The position numbers and the translations under genes are program-made. A DNA stretch of 64,000 nucleotides from Isoetes taiwanensis (Eukaryota > Streptophyta > Lycopodiopsida > Isoetales > Isoetaceae). This document shows, piece after piece, positions 22,106 to 33,789 of this stretch (position 1 is the first letter of the stretch; every line of letters starts with the position of its first letter). The DNA lies in NCBI GenBank assembly GCA_021234155.1, contig JAJEKV010000016.1, positions 2,716,471 to 2,780,470 of the forward strand. The letters run 5' to 3'. The notes beneath the pieces are model-generated. The model saw only the letters and a list, made by a program, of their open reading frames with translations, was not told the origin of the DNA and made no database searches.

Positions 22106-25100
22106 ATCCTTTTCACATGCACTTTTGGATTGCCCCTGTTAAGGCAATTCGTTAGGGAGGTTGGTTTTGGCATATTCGGCATATCGGGGTATATCGATAA
22201 TCGGCGGCCGTCATTCTTGATTGTTTTTCGGCGGTGAAAAACTTTTTGGTTTTTTTTGTATGAATATCGCTAAGGTTTTCACGTGTTTTGGGCGCCAAAT
22301 TATTTTTCGTGATCGGGCTTCGTTTTTTTGTGAAAAACTATTGGTTTTTTTTTTTAACCTTTGGGCTAGAGATTCCTTTTTTAGAATTTATCTTTGGGTT
22401 TTTCACTACCTATATAAAGCGGATACATTTGTTCCCATTAAAAATTTGCTCCTAATATTTACGGGCACGAGGCAGGCCCGAGTTAATACGTCTATTTATT
22501 TAGTTCTTTCTAAAATAAGAGGACAAAAATTATTCTTTCCGCCGCGTTTTTTTTTCTTATCTAGTTTGAGCGAATCCGCTCAGAGTGGAATGCTCGATCT
22601 CCACTTCCTAGCCGTCTGAGGAGGAAGGGGCGACCACCTTTCGACCGGTGGTGGGATCCCCCCCCCCTCCCGGGGAGCTCGGCCTCGGCAAAAAGGTTTT
22701 GGACATGGCTACTCGGTTGCAAGCGAAATCAAGAGCTGGAGTTAAACTTATATGGTTGGGCCACCCACCTTATTTCTTCTCGAGCGAAAATGGAGTCTTT
22801 GGCATTCAGGATCTTGGCCCTGACTTCTTGAGGATTTTTTTTGTAAGGATCGCGGTTCCCCAGTGGGGGCATTGCAACAAATGAAATGAAAATTGGTGTT
22901 AATCCTTGGAGGAGCAGCCTTGATGTGGATCGTTCAAAGCCTATAGGGTCATAACACAAGCAACAAGGCTAGAATGCAACGGCTTTAGATCTGCGGAGTC
23001 TTGGCCGATTTCGCGACGATCTGCGGGGCTTTTCAGTGATTTACCAGATTTGCGGGGATGGTATTTGCGGGGACCTCCATCGCCATAGCGGCCTTGCGGA
23101 AAGAGCTGCTGCGCAGCAATCTACGCCATAGCCTAGCCTTGCCAGGAATGGCAAAAATTTGCAAGATTAGCGGGGGCTTCAAAGGGATCTACTTTGAACT
23201 TCGCAGGGCCTTAAAGAGATTTGCAGGGCTTGAAGCCTTGAAGGGATTCTGAGGCATTGCAATGGATCTGCAACATATTCTGAGGGGTGAGGTAGGCCCG
23301 CGTCTTGCCCGACTTCACGGCTGAAGTTTCCTTCAAGGAACATGGTCGGGACCTGTTTTACTCCGCCATGCCCTAACTCTCGCAGAGGTACTTATCAATG
23401 TATGGGGGGAGGTGGGAATTTTTGATGAAGGGATTCGAGGCCTGCCAGGTTTTTGGCCCCGAAGCTTGTGGCTAGGGATTTCTTGCAAAAAAACGGAGAC
23501 AGAGGCAAGGAAAAAAAGCGGAGAAGAAGCGATGAAGTGGCTTGACTCGAGTTTGGAGTTCGTTGGTCCTGCAGACGGGGATTTGGGTGTTGATTCAGAA
23601 GAAGACAACATCTCGTGTGAATAAGGGAGCCGAACTTATTAGATAAGAGGCGGCAAATGCCAATATTGAAAGATTGATCACGAACACAAGAGCTCTTTTG
23701 GAGAAACATCTTGATTCGTTCTCTTTGTTAGTATTGATCTTTTATTGATGCATTGCTATGCCCGTCTTGACAAATTTTCTTCCACGTTGCGACATTTACT
23801 GCCAAGGCTCATCTTGGGATGGCCCATGCACACTGAATGTATTTGAGCGAATAATTCCGTCTCCAATGCATTTGCTTTTAAATTGGAGGCGAGAAGGGGC
23901 GTATCCAAGTAGGTTTCAATGTGGTGAGTTATCACAAAGATTTATCCACACAAGTTGTGTAAATTTCATAAATTTCTTTTAAACTACAGTGTTCAAAGCC
24001 TTTACGAGCTTATATCTATCATAAGCAAGGTGTTCAAAGCATTTCTAAGCTTATATCTATTATTAAGCAACGTTTGGAAGATATTGATTCATATTGGATC
24101 CCTCAATTGATGGTAAGTATCGGTTCACTTCCTGTTGTCATTATTGGTAAATGCAAATCCTAGGTCATTATTAATGGGTCCTTTCTTTTTTGAAGTCTAC
24201 GAGGATGATGAAGGTGACCGGGTTACGCTTCACAAGTGATAGTGATCTAATAGATCTTTGTAAATTTTGCTAGAGTTTCGGATAAAAGGTAAAAGAACAT
24301 GCCATGTTGTCTTTGTTAAAAGTTTGATAGTGTCTTGGTTCCGACATTCAAGAATTTGTGTTAAAGCCCGACTAGTTCGATCTTTGCCGGGGTTTGGCAG
24401 CTTTTGCTAGGCAGGTCAAGATCGTCTTGGGAAGGTTGGTACTAAATTTAAAATGAAGAATAAGGAGGTTGGGGATCATCATATGGAGTTTTTCATTTAT
24501 GCGGCAATGGTTGTAAAGCGAGGCGTGGAATTACCTTTAGTTCGACCTTTTATTTGTTCATACTATGCCCACTAACCCCGAACTCAAATTATTGATGTGA
24601 AAGCCTAAAAACTTCTCATCTTCTTGTAATATATTTATTACGCAACATCATATTACCTTGATAATTTGTTCTCAAGAACCCACTAGATCATAAGCGGAAA
24701 GAAGGCCGCTACTTTGATCCATATTGTAATGACAAAATTGTATTTGGATGGAAAAATATGTGCACAAAAAGCAAAAAGTTGCATTAAATTCTGTTGGTGG
24801 CAATTTGAGCTATAGAAATTTGTCTGAATTCCATCAATGGCAATTTGAACCAAAAGAAAGCTGTCCATTTCACTGATGTATACAACTATGCGACAAAAAG
24901 CTTTGAGTTGTTCTGTAAAGTCGGATGGGATTACGCAATACTTTAATATGATATTTGTTTTCTTCTGATGTTTCTTAATGCTTTGGATGCAGAACATATA
25001 ATATGATATTTGTTTTCTGCCATTTCTACGAATAATCTCTTTCTAAAAGACGCTTAGCTTCTTCGATTGAACCTATGAGCCGCTCTAACTTTGAACGGAT

Positions 25101-25822
25101 GGTTTCGTTTCTCGCATCAGGGGTCACTCTGAAAGCACCACCCAGTACTTGGATGCACAAAAAATGCCAATCTGTGTAGAAGCCACACACTCTTCGCCAA
25201 AGGCTCAAGAAAACACTGAGTAATCATACTTGCATTTAGTCGTCTTTGACAAATTACTCATGATGCTAAGTCAGGCTTAAAACATCAAGTCACAGATTAC
25301 ATTAAAATACCATATATTAGAAGCACATCTTTCCTCCAAGTAAATTGTGAATGAATGCTTGAGTATCTCTGAGATGTGCAATTTGCCCTTCTGTTCTCGA
25401 CTTCGAAAGGGCTATTCCATCCATTTTTCTTTTCTACAACATCATGCATCATGCTTTGTTGAAAAGGAGATTGGGTTTGGAAGGGTTCATAATGAGCTTA
25501 CGGTTCATGTATCATCACAAATATCAGAAACGGTTTATAATGGGTTACGGTTCATGTGTCACCACAGAGTGTGGATATACATGGATATTTTTCCAGGAGA
25601 TGCCATGAGCACCATGTAGTGAAGTAAGAATTCACCATGAAAATTGATTTGGAGTTTAAAATGTTGTAAATAGGTATTTAAATATGCTAATCGCTATTTG
25701 AGGGCATCATCATACCTTATGAATTTCTTATGCAAACTTAGTAATGCATCATTTTTGTACGTTTGTTATGGAATCATGCAACATGTTTATAATGGCATCA
25801 TCTAGCATATGTGTTGAAGTTG

Positions 25823-25824
<2 letters not shown>
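22106..25824. other. Unassigned stretch
   Basis: About 3.7 kb without a recognisable gene. Local features are a G/C-rich run at 22648-22700 containing a C9 tract, and a 20-bp duplication 'aatatgatatttgttttct' at about 24945 and 24999. Open frames at 22221-22619 and 23333-23709 show no known domain. Confidence 0.5.

Positions 25825-25875
<51 letters not shown>
25825..25875. repeat. (TA)n microsatellite, about 25 units
   Basis: An uninterrupted alternating TA run. Confidence 0.98.
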
Positions 25876-25878
<3 letters not shown>

Positions 25879-26444
25879 CTAGATTCTTCTATTTTATGCT
25901 ATGTGGCCTTCAATATGACATGGCGATATGAATGCTAGAAGATTCAGAAAGAGCCGCTAAAACGTCGTCGGGCCAACAAAGTGCGGGTAGCTCGACTGCA
26001 TCACCTGCGAAGATACATTTATAAAGCTTTATTCATAATAGCATTTTGGGGGCAATCCACAGTGCTTTGCACCTTGTTTTCTTATCTTTTTTTTGGACGT
26101 TATAAATCACATAAATATTGCAATTCTCAAGTGTCTTTTAAACGTGACATGAAATTTGTACAAATGAAGGGCAAGTTGTTAAATTTCATGACATCATAAT
26201 CTTGGAATACTTACTAGAAAATAATGTTTAATCTAATCACATATTACATTTCTTTTTGGGATGTGAAGAACCCTGAAATTATGGACACATACAACGAATA
26301 TCAATAAAACAATCGTATATTCTAATAAAACATTAAGGGGTCAACTCATGTTTTACCGCATAAGCAACAAGGTTCTATGTCTGCTGTTGTATCTAGTTCT
26401 TGATGTGATTCTAACACGTCAAGCACTGTCAACCCATATCTAGT

Positions 26445-26940
26445 TTATTCATATTTAGGCATAAACTGGACCAGGAAATCATCTATCGCAAATTTCTTTG
26501 CATCATAAAATGGTAGATTTAGGGCTTGAGTTTGGTTGTAGAAGCACTTGAGAGCATTATCATCGACTATGATTATATCATCCTTGTTCTGGAAACCAAG
26601 TTCATCCATCATGTTACTCAAGTGTTTGATGAAGATAGGCTTGCATGTGGGATCTTTAGGATTACTGAACTGCACACATTTGGTCTAATACCAAAAGGTT
26701 ATCCATTCTCTATTCATTTCTCCCAATGCCTTATTATCCTTGATGTTTCGAAGTTCCATGGATGACCAAATACCAACTCGGAATAACCTAAATGCCTCAT
26801 CCAGCATCCCCTTCAAGTACGGCCACTGATAGATCCACTTAAAATTTGATCCCACTGGCATCTGCTGGAACTGATCTGGAGGCACTTTCTTTTTCAAGAA
26901 TATCTTGCATAGAACTCCGTTTAGGTCGAACATTAGACAA
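26445..26940 (-). pseudogene. FCP1/HAD-type phosphatase-like domain exon
   Basis: On the minus strand, 'MFDLNGVLCKI' near 26933 carries the DLNG form of HAD motif I typical of plant FCP1-homology (NIF) proteins. It is followed by 'FRVGIWSSM' (motif II region), 'KPIFIKHLSNM' and 'DDIIIVDDNALKCF' (motif III, conserved DD). All lie in one frame, about 160 residues, interrupted by a single TAG at 26685-26687. The predicted role is a protein Ser/Thr phosphatase of the small CTD phosphatase fold. It is the 3'-most exon of a leftward family gene whose upstream exons lie at 27181-29240. The stop makes this copy doubtful as a working gene. Confidence 0.7.
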
Positions 26941-26955
26941 ATAGTGGGTCAGTAA

Positions 26956-27180
26956 TATATGATATACAAAGATGCCCTTATCACATACATTGCAACAAAC
27001 ATAATCGCGCAACGCGTGTTTTAATTATTTCTCATATCACGCTCGACATTAATTAAATCACGCCAAACGCGATATGAAAAATAATTAAAACGCGCGCAAC
27101 GTGATTTTATTTATAAGGATTTGTGGAATGATTTCGCGCTAAGCATGTTCACATACCTTTCATCTGGAATTTTGTCGTCA
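26956..27180 (-). repeat. Intron with a 26-bp hairpin, FCP1-like family gene
   Basis: The minus-strand exon ends 'CCAGATGAAAG' and is followed by GTATGT at about 27180, a good splice donor. Within the intron, 27013-27038 and 27071-27096 are near-perfect inverted repeats (CGCGTGTTTTAATTATTT and its complement). They are surrounded by GCGTGATTT / AAATCACGC words like those in the satellites at 34.2 and 36.2 kb. Confidence 0.65.
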
Positions 27181-27990
27181 TCATAGGCATCATTCTCTAC
27201 TGTGACCACCTTACTCTCTGTCTTCTATTGACTATCAGAAGTGTCATTTTTGGGTGTTAGCTCCTTTAACTCCTTCACTACTGACAGTATTTTAGTGTTG
27301 AACTGGCAAACCTAGGAATCACTAGAGATGTCTGTGCAATCTCTTTCCTGGCTAAGCTTTTCATTCTTTGCCCTTGCAACTGTGTCCTTTCTTGCCATTT
27401 GATATAGGATTGTCAACACCACTGTTAAGGAAGCCCATGATATCCTCTATTTGCTGCCCTATAACTTTACTTTGAGCATCCAGTTGAGCAGCCATTTGCA
27501 CTAGTTTACTTAGCAGACTGTGTATTACTAGGTCCCTCACCAGATTCACCGTTCATTGTGCCTTTTGACATGTCCGTGAGGTTTGCAGCTGCTGAACATT
27601 GCAGTCTTCCAATAGGACCCCTTGGAGATTTTGCTAGTACGTGCATGAACAATGGTTCAAGAAACTCCCTTGCTTGCTTGTCACTCGCAAAACTGTGACA
27701 TTTTTTAGCACCCTTCAGAGCCTCTCGGGCAATGGAAACCCATTTTTATTTAAGGGACCCTTCTCCTTCGTCAATAGCTAATATTTGATCTCACCATTTA
27801 GGAGAGGGTCCTCGTCATCTTCCGACTCATCTTGATGATTTTGATTTTGATGATAGAATATTTTTGTTAATAGAATATTTTTGTTAATTCTGGATCATCT
27901 AGAAGAAAGCACTCCCACACGCTACTATTGTCACCCTTTGCTTTAGCAGTTCCATAAGCCTCGTTTGATGACATGGACACCCAGACGGTG
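27181..27990 (-). pseudogene. Middle exons of FCP1-like family gene
   Basis: The leftward reading includes 'CHSFASDKQAREFLEPL' (about 27690-27640), 'MSKGTMNGESGEGPSNTQS' (from about 27575), then 'LVQMAAQLDAQSKVIGQQIE' (27500-27440) and 'KELKELTPKNDTSDSQ' (about 27260), ending at the donor near 27180. Frameshifts and stops break it. A second, inverted copy of 27181-27600 lies at 29340-29790 and is very similar. No known domain was recognised; the composition suggests a linker or coiled-coil segment upstream of the phosphatase domain. Confidence 0.6.
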
Positions 27991-27999
27991 CAGCTAATG

Positions 28000-28990
28000 T
28001 AAGTCAATAGGACATGTGCGTGCATAGGGTCAAGAAAAACTAGCCCTTATACGGAATTTTCCTTAAAAAAATTCCTTCATATTTCAAATACCCCTACCAT
28101 ATTTCTTATATAATTTATATGGGATACAAGAGCCTCCTCCCATACTTATACGGTACGGTTGGGCGGAAAAAAAAAACCTCCCTTACACTCACATGGTTTA
28201 TACGGTTTTTTCTGAGTGCATCCCCCGGGCATGGACACCACGATGAAGATAACATGTGCCATCTTCTGTAATGTTCTTAATTTAGGATCCTTGCCAATCA
28301 TAAATGAGGCACCCTTCTCTGATAAATTCGAGACACTCTAGATCATGAGCAACGGAAAGTGCATGTAGATGTGACTTACCTAAAGGACATACAATGACGA
28401 TGGTAAAAGACCTCTCAGTCGTCAGTCCTATACAGGAGGTAAAGGACATGATGTAATCTTTATGGTTCATCCCCATGTCTCCTTTTCCACCTCTGTTATC
28501 CACTACAAAAAGTGATATGTTTCTAAGGCAAGAAGTTGATTCAGGTAAGAGACCATTGGAGATTAGGTACTAGACAGTGTCTTCTTCCCCAGTAATCTTC
28601 TTCACAAGGGCGACTTGTCTTCAAACAGCTTGGCCATACCTTAGCGGGCAGAGTCTCTTTATGTTTTGCACTCTTAGTCTTTCAATTCCTTAGAAATTTT
28701 TATGACCAAAAGCATATTTTCTAATGTCATCATTATTGACTTTGTACTTGCCTGGTAGTCCAATTTCAATTAATGCCACATCGCCTGATAGCCTTTGTAA
28801 CTCTATTAGCTGAGTTCATTATAGGCACCTCCTTCACATAGTTGCAGCATTCAATTTGTACAAAACCTCCTTCAGGCACTGATCTAAAACCCAAATAGTC
28901 TCAGTGTCAGTTAGCCCTAGAGTCTCTCTCACCTTTCTCACATTCAAGTCAAAGATGCTTGCACCAATAGGAGGCACTCTACCCATGGTG
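28000..28990 (-). pseudogene. Upstream exons of FCP1-like family gene (unrecognised domain)
   Basis: The minus strand reads 'IGLPGKYKVNNDDIRKYAFG' (about 28770), 'VDNRGGKGDMGMNHKDYIMS' (28503-28440) and 'SFTIVIVCPLGKSHLHALSV' (about 28400-28350). A direct copy lies at 36781-37985 with 'SFTIVIVCPLGKSHLHALSA' and 'VDVIFIVVSMLGDAFGKNHI'. By position it corresponds to the methyltransferase-like part of the related gene at 38.6-42.5 kb, but the catalytic motifs are not clear. Stops and frameshifts are present. Confidence 0.5.
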
Positions 28991-29345
28991 TCTGAAAGCT
29001 TATTTTATGCATAAGCGTCCCAGAATTCATTCCACTTGGCCTATACTAGCTCCATAGAAACGACAATCTTGTATGAATCCATTGGATCTGACCTCCTGCT
29101 ATCAAAAGGATCTGCATTGTCTTCACCACCTCTTTTCTTTGGCTTCTGTACAGTCCATCTTTTCATGTATACTTGTTTGAGATAGAGTCCTCTCTAGCAT
29201 CTCAAACATTTCAGATTTTGACCCGCCCTGTTTGATTATTAAAGGCAGCCATATTGCATCCATTGTTAATGAGCATAGCGCAGTTGCTCAACTTAAGGAC
29301 TATAATATAGTACAGAAAACAAAATCAAATAATGCAATGTTCAAC
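28860..29345 (-). pseudogene. GCP-motif exon of family gene, copy A
   Basis: Leftward equivalent of the plus copy at 34690-35040 and of the third copy at 48085-48545. Recognisable words are 'RTLSQTSIHEKM' and 'ASIFDLNVRKVRETLGLTDT'. Stops interrupt it. The region near 29335 joins abruptly to the inverted copy starting at 29340, so this is a rearrangement junction. Confidence 0.55.
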
Positions 29346-29790
29346 AGCCGCAAACCTCATGGACATGTCAAAAGGCACAATGAACGGTGAATCTGGTGAG
29401 GGACCTAGTAATACACAGTCTGTTAAGTAAACTAGTGCAAATGGCTGCTCAACTGGATGCTCAAAGTAAAGTTATAGGGCAGCAAATAGAGGATATCATG
29501 GGCTTCCTTAATAGTGGTGTTGACAATCCTATACCAATGGCAAGGAAGGACACAGTTGCAAGGGCAAATAATGGAAAGCTTAGCCAGGAAAGAGATTGCA
29601 CAGACGTCTCTAGTGATTCCCAGGTTTGCCAGTTCAACACTAAAATACTATCAGTAGGGAAGGAGTTAAAAGAGCTAACACCCAAAAATGACACTTCTGA
29701 TAGTCAATAGAAGACAGAGAGTACGGTGGTCACAGCAGAGAATGATGCCTATGATGACGACGAAGTTCCAGATGATGAAAGGTATGTGAA
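29340..29790 (+). pseudogene. Inverted copy of family middle exon (plus strand)
   Basis: It starts with the same 'MSKGTMNGESGEG' reading (from 29365), shifts frame, then runs 29387-29710 with 'LVQMAAQLDAQSKVIGQQIE' and 'KELKELTPKNDTSDSQ'. It continues 'ENDAYDDDEVPDDER' to a GTATGT donor near 29780. It is nearly identical to 27181-27600 on the other strand. The following intron lacks the hairpin found at 27013-27096. Confidence 0.7.
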
Positions 29791-30417
29791 CATGCTTGGC
29801 GTGATTTCATTCTACAAATCCTTATAAATAAAATCACATTTATTATATGTTGAATAAAATAATAAGTGTACCAATGAAACAACACTCTAGAAAGTCTAGC
29901 ATGAAAGGCCCACAAACCTAATTGACCCACATTATTGTTCCACAATCATGCATGCTACAACATACCATGAAACGAATAATTATTAAGATAACCTTAGTGC
30001 CATATAATTGTATTTCGTGAAGGATTAGCTAGGTTTCTATATTCTTATTCTAGATTAGATATAGATATATCACGATTCTTGTTAATTGTATCATCCAACA
30101 CATTACTCCAAAGACCACTAGTTTATAAGCATTTTATTATGGTCTCAAATGAATGCAAGTTGATTCTCTTTTCTTTTCTCTTAATACCTCACATTGTACA
30201 ATTCAAGCAATGATCATCGAAAGCCTCAATATCTCTACCTAACCATTGTGATTCGAAGTTATAAGTTTCATTTCCAAAAGATCATTTCTAGCATTCATTA
30301 GTTAATGGTGTCCCATTATCCTCCTCAACAAGATCACTACCAATATTGGTGCATTGATCTATCCAAAACAAATGGCAAGCTGGATTTAACACACTTCTTA
30401 GAAAGAAAGATTTAGAC
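29791..30417. other. Intron-like stretch between family exons
   Basis: AT-rich sequence after a splice donor; 29860-29950 recurs at 35990-36080. No coding was recognised. Confidence 0.5.
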
Positions 30418-31345
30418 ATGATGATAAAACAAGGAATCGTACTCTCTTGTGAGGAAGAAGATGATACCAACTGCAAATTGCTCTTGGAGATTTCACATAA
30501 GCAGAAGGAAGATCTACTTAGATTTACTCATTGTAGAGCAACTGCATACAAAGATACTTTCATGAAGACATGTTTAAAGTATGCTTGGCCCAGTAATGTA
30601 ACAGTTACACCAATATCTATTTGCCAAGGTGTTACCGCTGTGCATAGAGCCACATTCAATAGACCTACTCCAAGTTACTATCTGCTGCAAGCTAGGGAAT
30701 TGGCTGACTTGAAAGCTTCCAAGTGGGTCTTGAATTTAGGAAAAGAGGTTCAACCTACAGTTGTCGAAGGTATAGAGCCTACAGTATTTGAGAATGAACA
30801 GGATAGGGTGGCGCAGCTGGAGACCATAAATAAGCTGAACAAGTACTCTGACCATTATCCATGTGGTCTTAAGACAATGTTTCAGCTCGATGTGAAGTGC
30901 CTCGTCCGTTCACCAAGCTCCATTTACTTTAGTAGACGATATGATCCAACGCATGCTATAGAGATTGTTCAGGGCATGATTCGTAATCCAGGTCAAATGC
31001 ATATGCCAGTAAATGTGTTACCTTGGGATTCGATCACGAACAAGCCTGCTGTGTTGTCAAAAGCTGAGGAGTTATTAGGAAATGATGAAATTAAATTCAT
31101 CATTATTGACAGGCAACATTCAGTTCATGCACAAAAGGCCCTCATCAGGCAGCATATCAGACAGGTCAAAATGTTCTACAGTCACTATGCATATAGGAGG
31201 TGTCATTCTTGGATGCCAATACTTCATTGGCAGATATGGCTGAGATTAATGCCACCTTAAATGAAATAGGGAAGACATTTCTATTCAAAAGGTGTTTTAC
31301 TACCATAAGTTATTCTGTCAATAGGATGTTAAGTATCTCTATCTA
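30418..31345 (+). pseudogene. ParB/DGQHR-like domain protein of the FCP1-like family
   Basis: A 280-residue open frame (30418-31260). After an unrecognised N-terminal 160 residues it has 'FQLDVKCLVRS' and 'GQMHMPVNVLPWD', then 'IKFIIIDRQHSVHAQKALIR'. The pattern (hydrophobic strands, then IIDGQHR/S followed by a helix) is that of ParB-like nuclease or DGQHR domains, with Gly replaced by Arg in the signature. A frameshift near 31205 moves the ending into another frame, where it continues 'ADMAEINATLNEIGKTFLF' and stops after 'SVNRMLSISI' at about 31345. The same ending recurs at 36085-36226. The DNA-binding or nucleotidase-like role is inferred from fold only. Confidence 0.55.
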
Positions 31346-32229
31346 ATATGTAGCATAATAACAGGGGGTTTTCTTTGTGTTTTTGTACACTTTTCACAAA
31401 GGTTTTCCTAAGATTTCATGGCGTATTCGAATGGATGTACTAATGCGTACATCTAGAGTGCACCATTTCTTAGTCGTTGATTTAGCTTTTTTTTTTTTTC
31501 AATGGTCCAAAATCCAAGGGCTCACAACAAAAGCCCTGTTTTTATTTTAGGGGCTGAACATGCAAGCCTCGTGGATTGCAATTTAGAGCCTCGTGGTCCT
31601 TCTGCAGAGTTTCTTGCGGTGTTTTAGAAGCAGTTCGATCCAAGGGATAGGTCAGTTCCCCCTTTTCATTTTCCCATTCAGGTGTATTTCCGGTGATAAG
31701 AGCCGCAGTTAGGGTTAACTTCGATCTGCCTTTCTCCGCCTCTCTTCAAATTTCCAAATGTATTAATTAGCTTCTTCTTTATAAATTTGTTGAAAAAGAA
31801 AGAAATATAAGCAAGAAATGGAGCAATCCCCTTCACAGGCTTCCAAAATCATACGTCTGCATTGTAAGGTATGCCGCAGATGCAACCACATGATTTATGA
31901 GAAGCGGTGCCTCTGTTTAAATCCTTAATGGATTTGGCAGCTCGATAGAGGGTGCGTAAAAGGGTGGTTGTTTGTCCAAATTAGATGAGTTCGAAGCTAC
32001 CAGATGAGCCTTTGTCTTATATATAGAAAGAAGATAGTATCAAGTTCCCAAAGTCCGGAAAAAAAGAAAAGGAAGGCAAGGATTGGCGGTGAAAGTGGTA
32101 ATGGCTTCAATGAAAATGCAAAGAAATATAGGGATTATATATCCGAAGATTACACAATTCAGGAAAAGAAAACCTATCGACTTGGGATTAGAATCCTCCC
32201 GCGTCGGGTAATGTATCAAATACATGGTT
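31346..32229. other. Unassigned stretch
   Basis: No gene recognised; it includes a T-run at about 31486-31499. Confidence 0.5.
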
Positions 32230-32231
32230 GG

Positions 32232-32383
32232 TTACGGGCCATTTCTGCGTGCTAACTTTGAATCTTTATGCAGCTTTTTCTTTAGCGAGAAAAAACATGG
32301 CGTAACCCGTGGCCCATTTCTGCGTGCTAAATTCGGAATCTTTATTCTGCAGCTTTTTTTTTAGCGGAAAAAACATGGCGGTG
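32232..32383. repeat. Tandem duplication, two units of about 77 bp
   Basis: 'ggccatttctgcgtgctaa ... gaatctttat ... gcagctttt ... agcg(a)gaaaaaacatggcg' occurs twice in a row (32232-32305 and 32310-32383). Confidence 0.85.
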
Positions 32384-32658
32384 TCGAATTTTATACATAA
32401 TTGATTGAACCATATTGGTGAGTACCCGTACATACATTTGTAGTATTAGACATTGGCATCCTCGTGATTTCTGGTAATTGATAAGATGTAATAAATCATT
32501 AGAAGCAAGTGTGTTTCATGCTGCAATGCCATGTCTAATGTATGCTCAGATGATGAACATAATTAGTAGTGTTGTTCCGTTTGGTTATTGGAGCTCTGGA
32601 CAGAACACAGGCATTCAACTCAGCTGGAGATTTCGTCCTTGTTATGGTATTGTTTAAA

Positions 32659-33099
32659 GGGAAAATTCCAAATATACCCCTCAAGTTTGAGAAAATTCCA
32701 AAAATACCCTCCAAATGAAGAGCAATTTTGGAAAAAAGGTAATAGAGTTTTTGTTGCTCCTCAAATGCAAAAGTTGTCTTCACAATCATTATAGATCAGA
32801 AAAAGATCTTCCGAACGACATCAAATTCATCGAAATCAGAATTGAAATTCACAAGTTATGCTCATTTACGTCATTTTTTATAGCACTTACTTAAAACACT
32901 ATAACTTGAAGATTCCAACTCCGTTTTGGCTCGATTCTACTGCTATTGGATAGCACTCACTCCATATCTATAAGATTTATGAAGGACACTTTTTAGTTGA
33001 TTGATCACAAAAAGTTATTGCCATTTGAGCTAAACACCCTATTTCTAGGGTATTTTTTGGAATATTTGTAGACTTGAGGGGTATATTTGGAAATTTCCC
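32659..33099. mobile_element. MITE with perfect 9-bp target duplication (Mutator-like)
   Basis: A 441-bp element. Its ends GGGAAAATTCCAAATATACC and (complement) GGGAAATTTCCAAATATACC form terminal inverted repeats that pair imperfectly for about 60 bp. It is bounded by identical 9-mers TTGTTTAAA at 32650-32658 and 33100-33108. A 9-bp duplication is the hallmark of Mutator-like elements. There is no coding capacity. Confidence 0.9.
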
Positions 33100-33122
33100 T
33101 TGTTTAAATCCTTCTCACATAT

Positions 33123-33631
33123 ATGCTTCATAATTTGCCAAAGGAATTAGATCTTGCCTCCTTATGCAAGCATTGTTGGAATTGTATTATTTTTGGGTAT
33201 GCTAGCCATGGACAATTGGATGAAGTTTTGCAATTCTTTACTGTAATGCAAATGCAAAGTATGCAGCCCAACCATGTAACCTTCATTGGAATTCTTGATG
33301 CATGTTCAAACACCACAGCTTTGTCTCTCGTGGAAAATGGGTTCAATGCACTTATCAATATATATGGCACAATGTGGTCTCATGGAATTCATTAATTACA
33401 GCATATGGGCAACATGGATATGGAAAAGATGCCATTTGCGCCGATGCAAGAGAGGGCGTGATGCTTGATGAGGTTACACTTTATAGCATCATTTCCAGGT
33501 GTAGTCATCTTTGGTCCTTTGGAGGAAAAGCATTGATTATCAGGATTCTTAGTACCTCCATTAATCAAAGTAGGGTATTCGGAGTCTCATGCTCAAAGCC
33601 TAAATTTGGAGCCTATAAATTATGCAATTAA
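33123..33631 (+). pseudogene. PPR protein fragment (PLS type)
   Basis: 33123-33395 gives 'WNCIIFGYASHGQLDEVLQF' and 'QPNHVTFIGILDACSNTTAL', a standard pentatricopeptide repeat. After a frame change, 33302-33631 gives 'NVVSWNSLITAYGQHGYGKD' and 'LDEVTLYSIISRCSHL', the next repeat. PPR proteins bind organellar RNA for editing or processing. Only about two repeats survive, in two frames and without start, targeting peptide or C-terminal domain, so this is a pseudogene fragment. Confidence 0.8.
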
Positions 33632-33789
33632 AAATATATGGTTTGCAATAACACATCATCCATTTTGTACTTTTATTTTATTTAGCTTTTTTTTTTTTGT
33701 TTACCTCGGAGTTTATCTATGTTTGTTTCTTTTTGGGGTCCGGGGTAGAAAAGTTTTTCTAATATAACAACCAACATAACTACTATTAA

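Noticed and set aside
21180-22182. Several long open frames on both strands (Phe/Ser/Pro-rich or Lys/Gly-rich, up to 237 aa)
   Set aside because: They lie in the polypyrimidine tract, where stop codons are rare by composition. All frames are open together and none has domain-like sequence.
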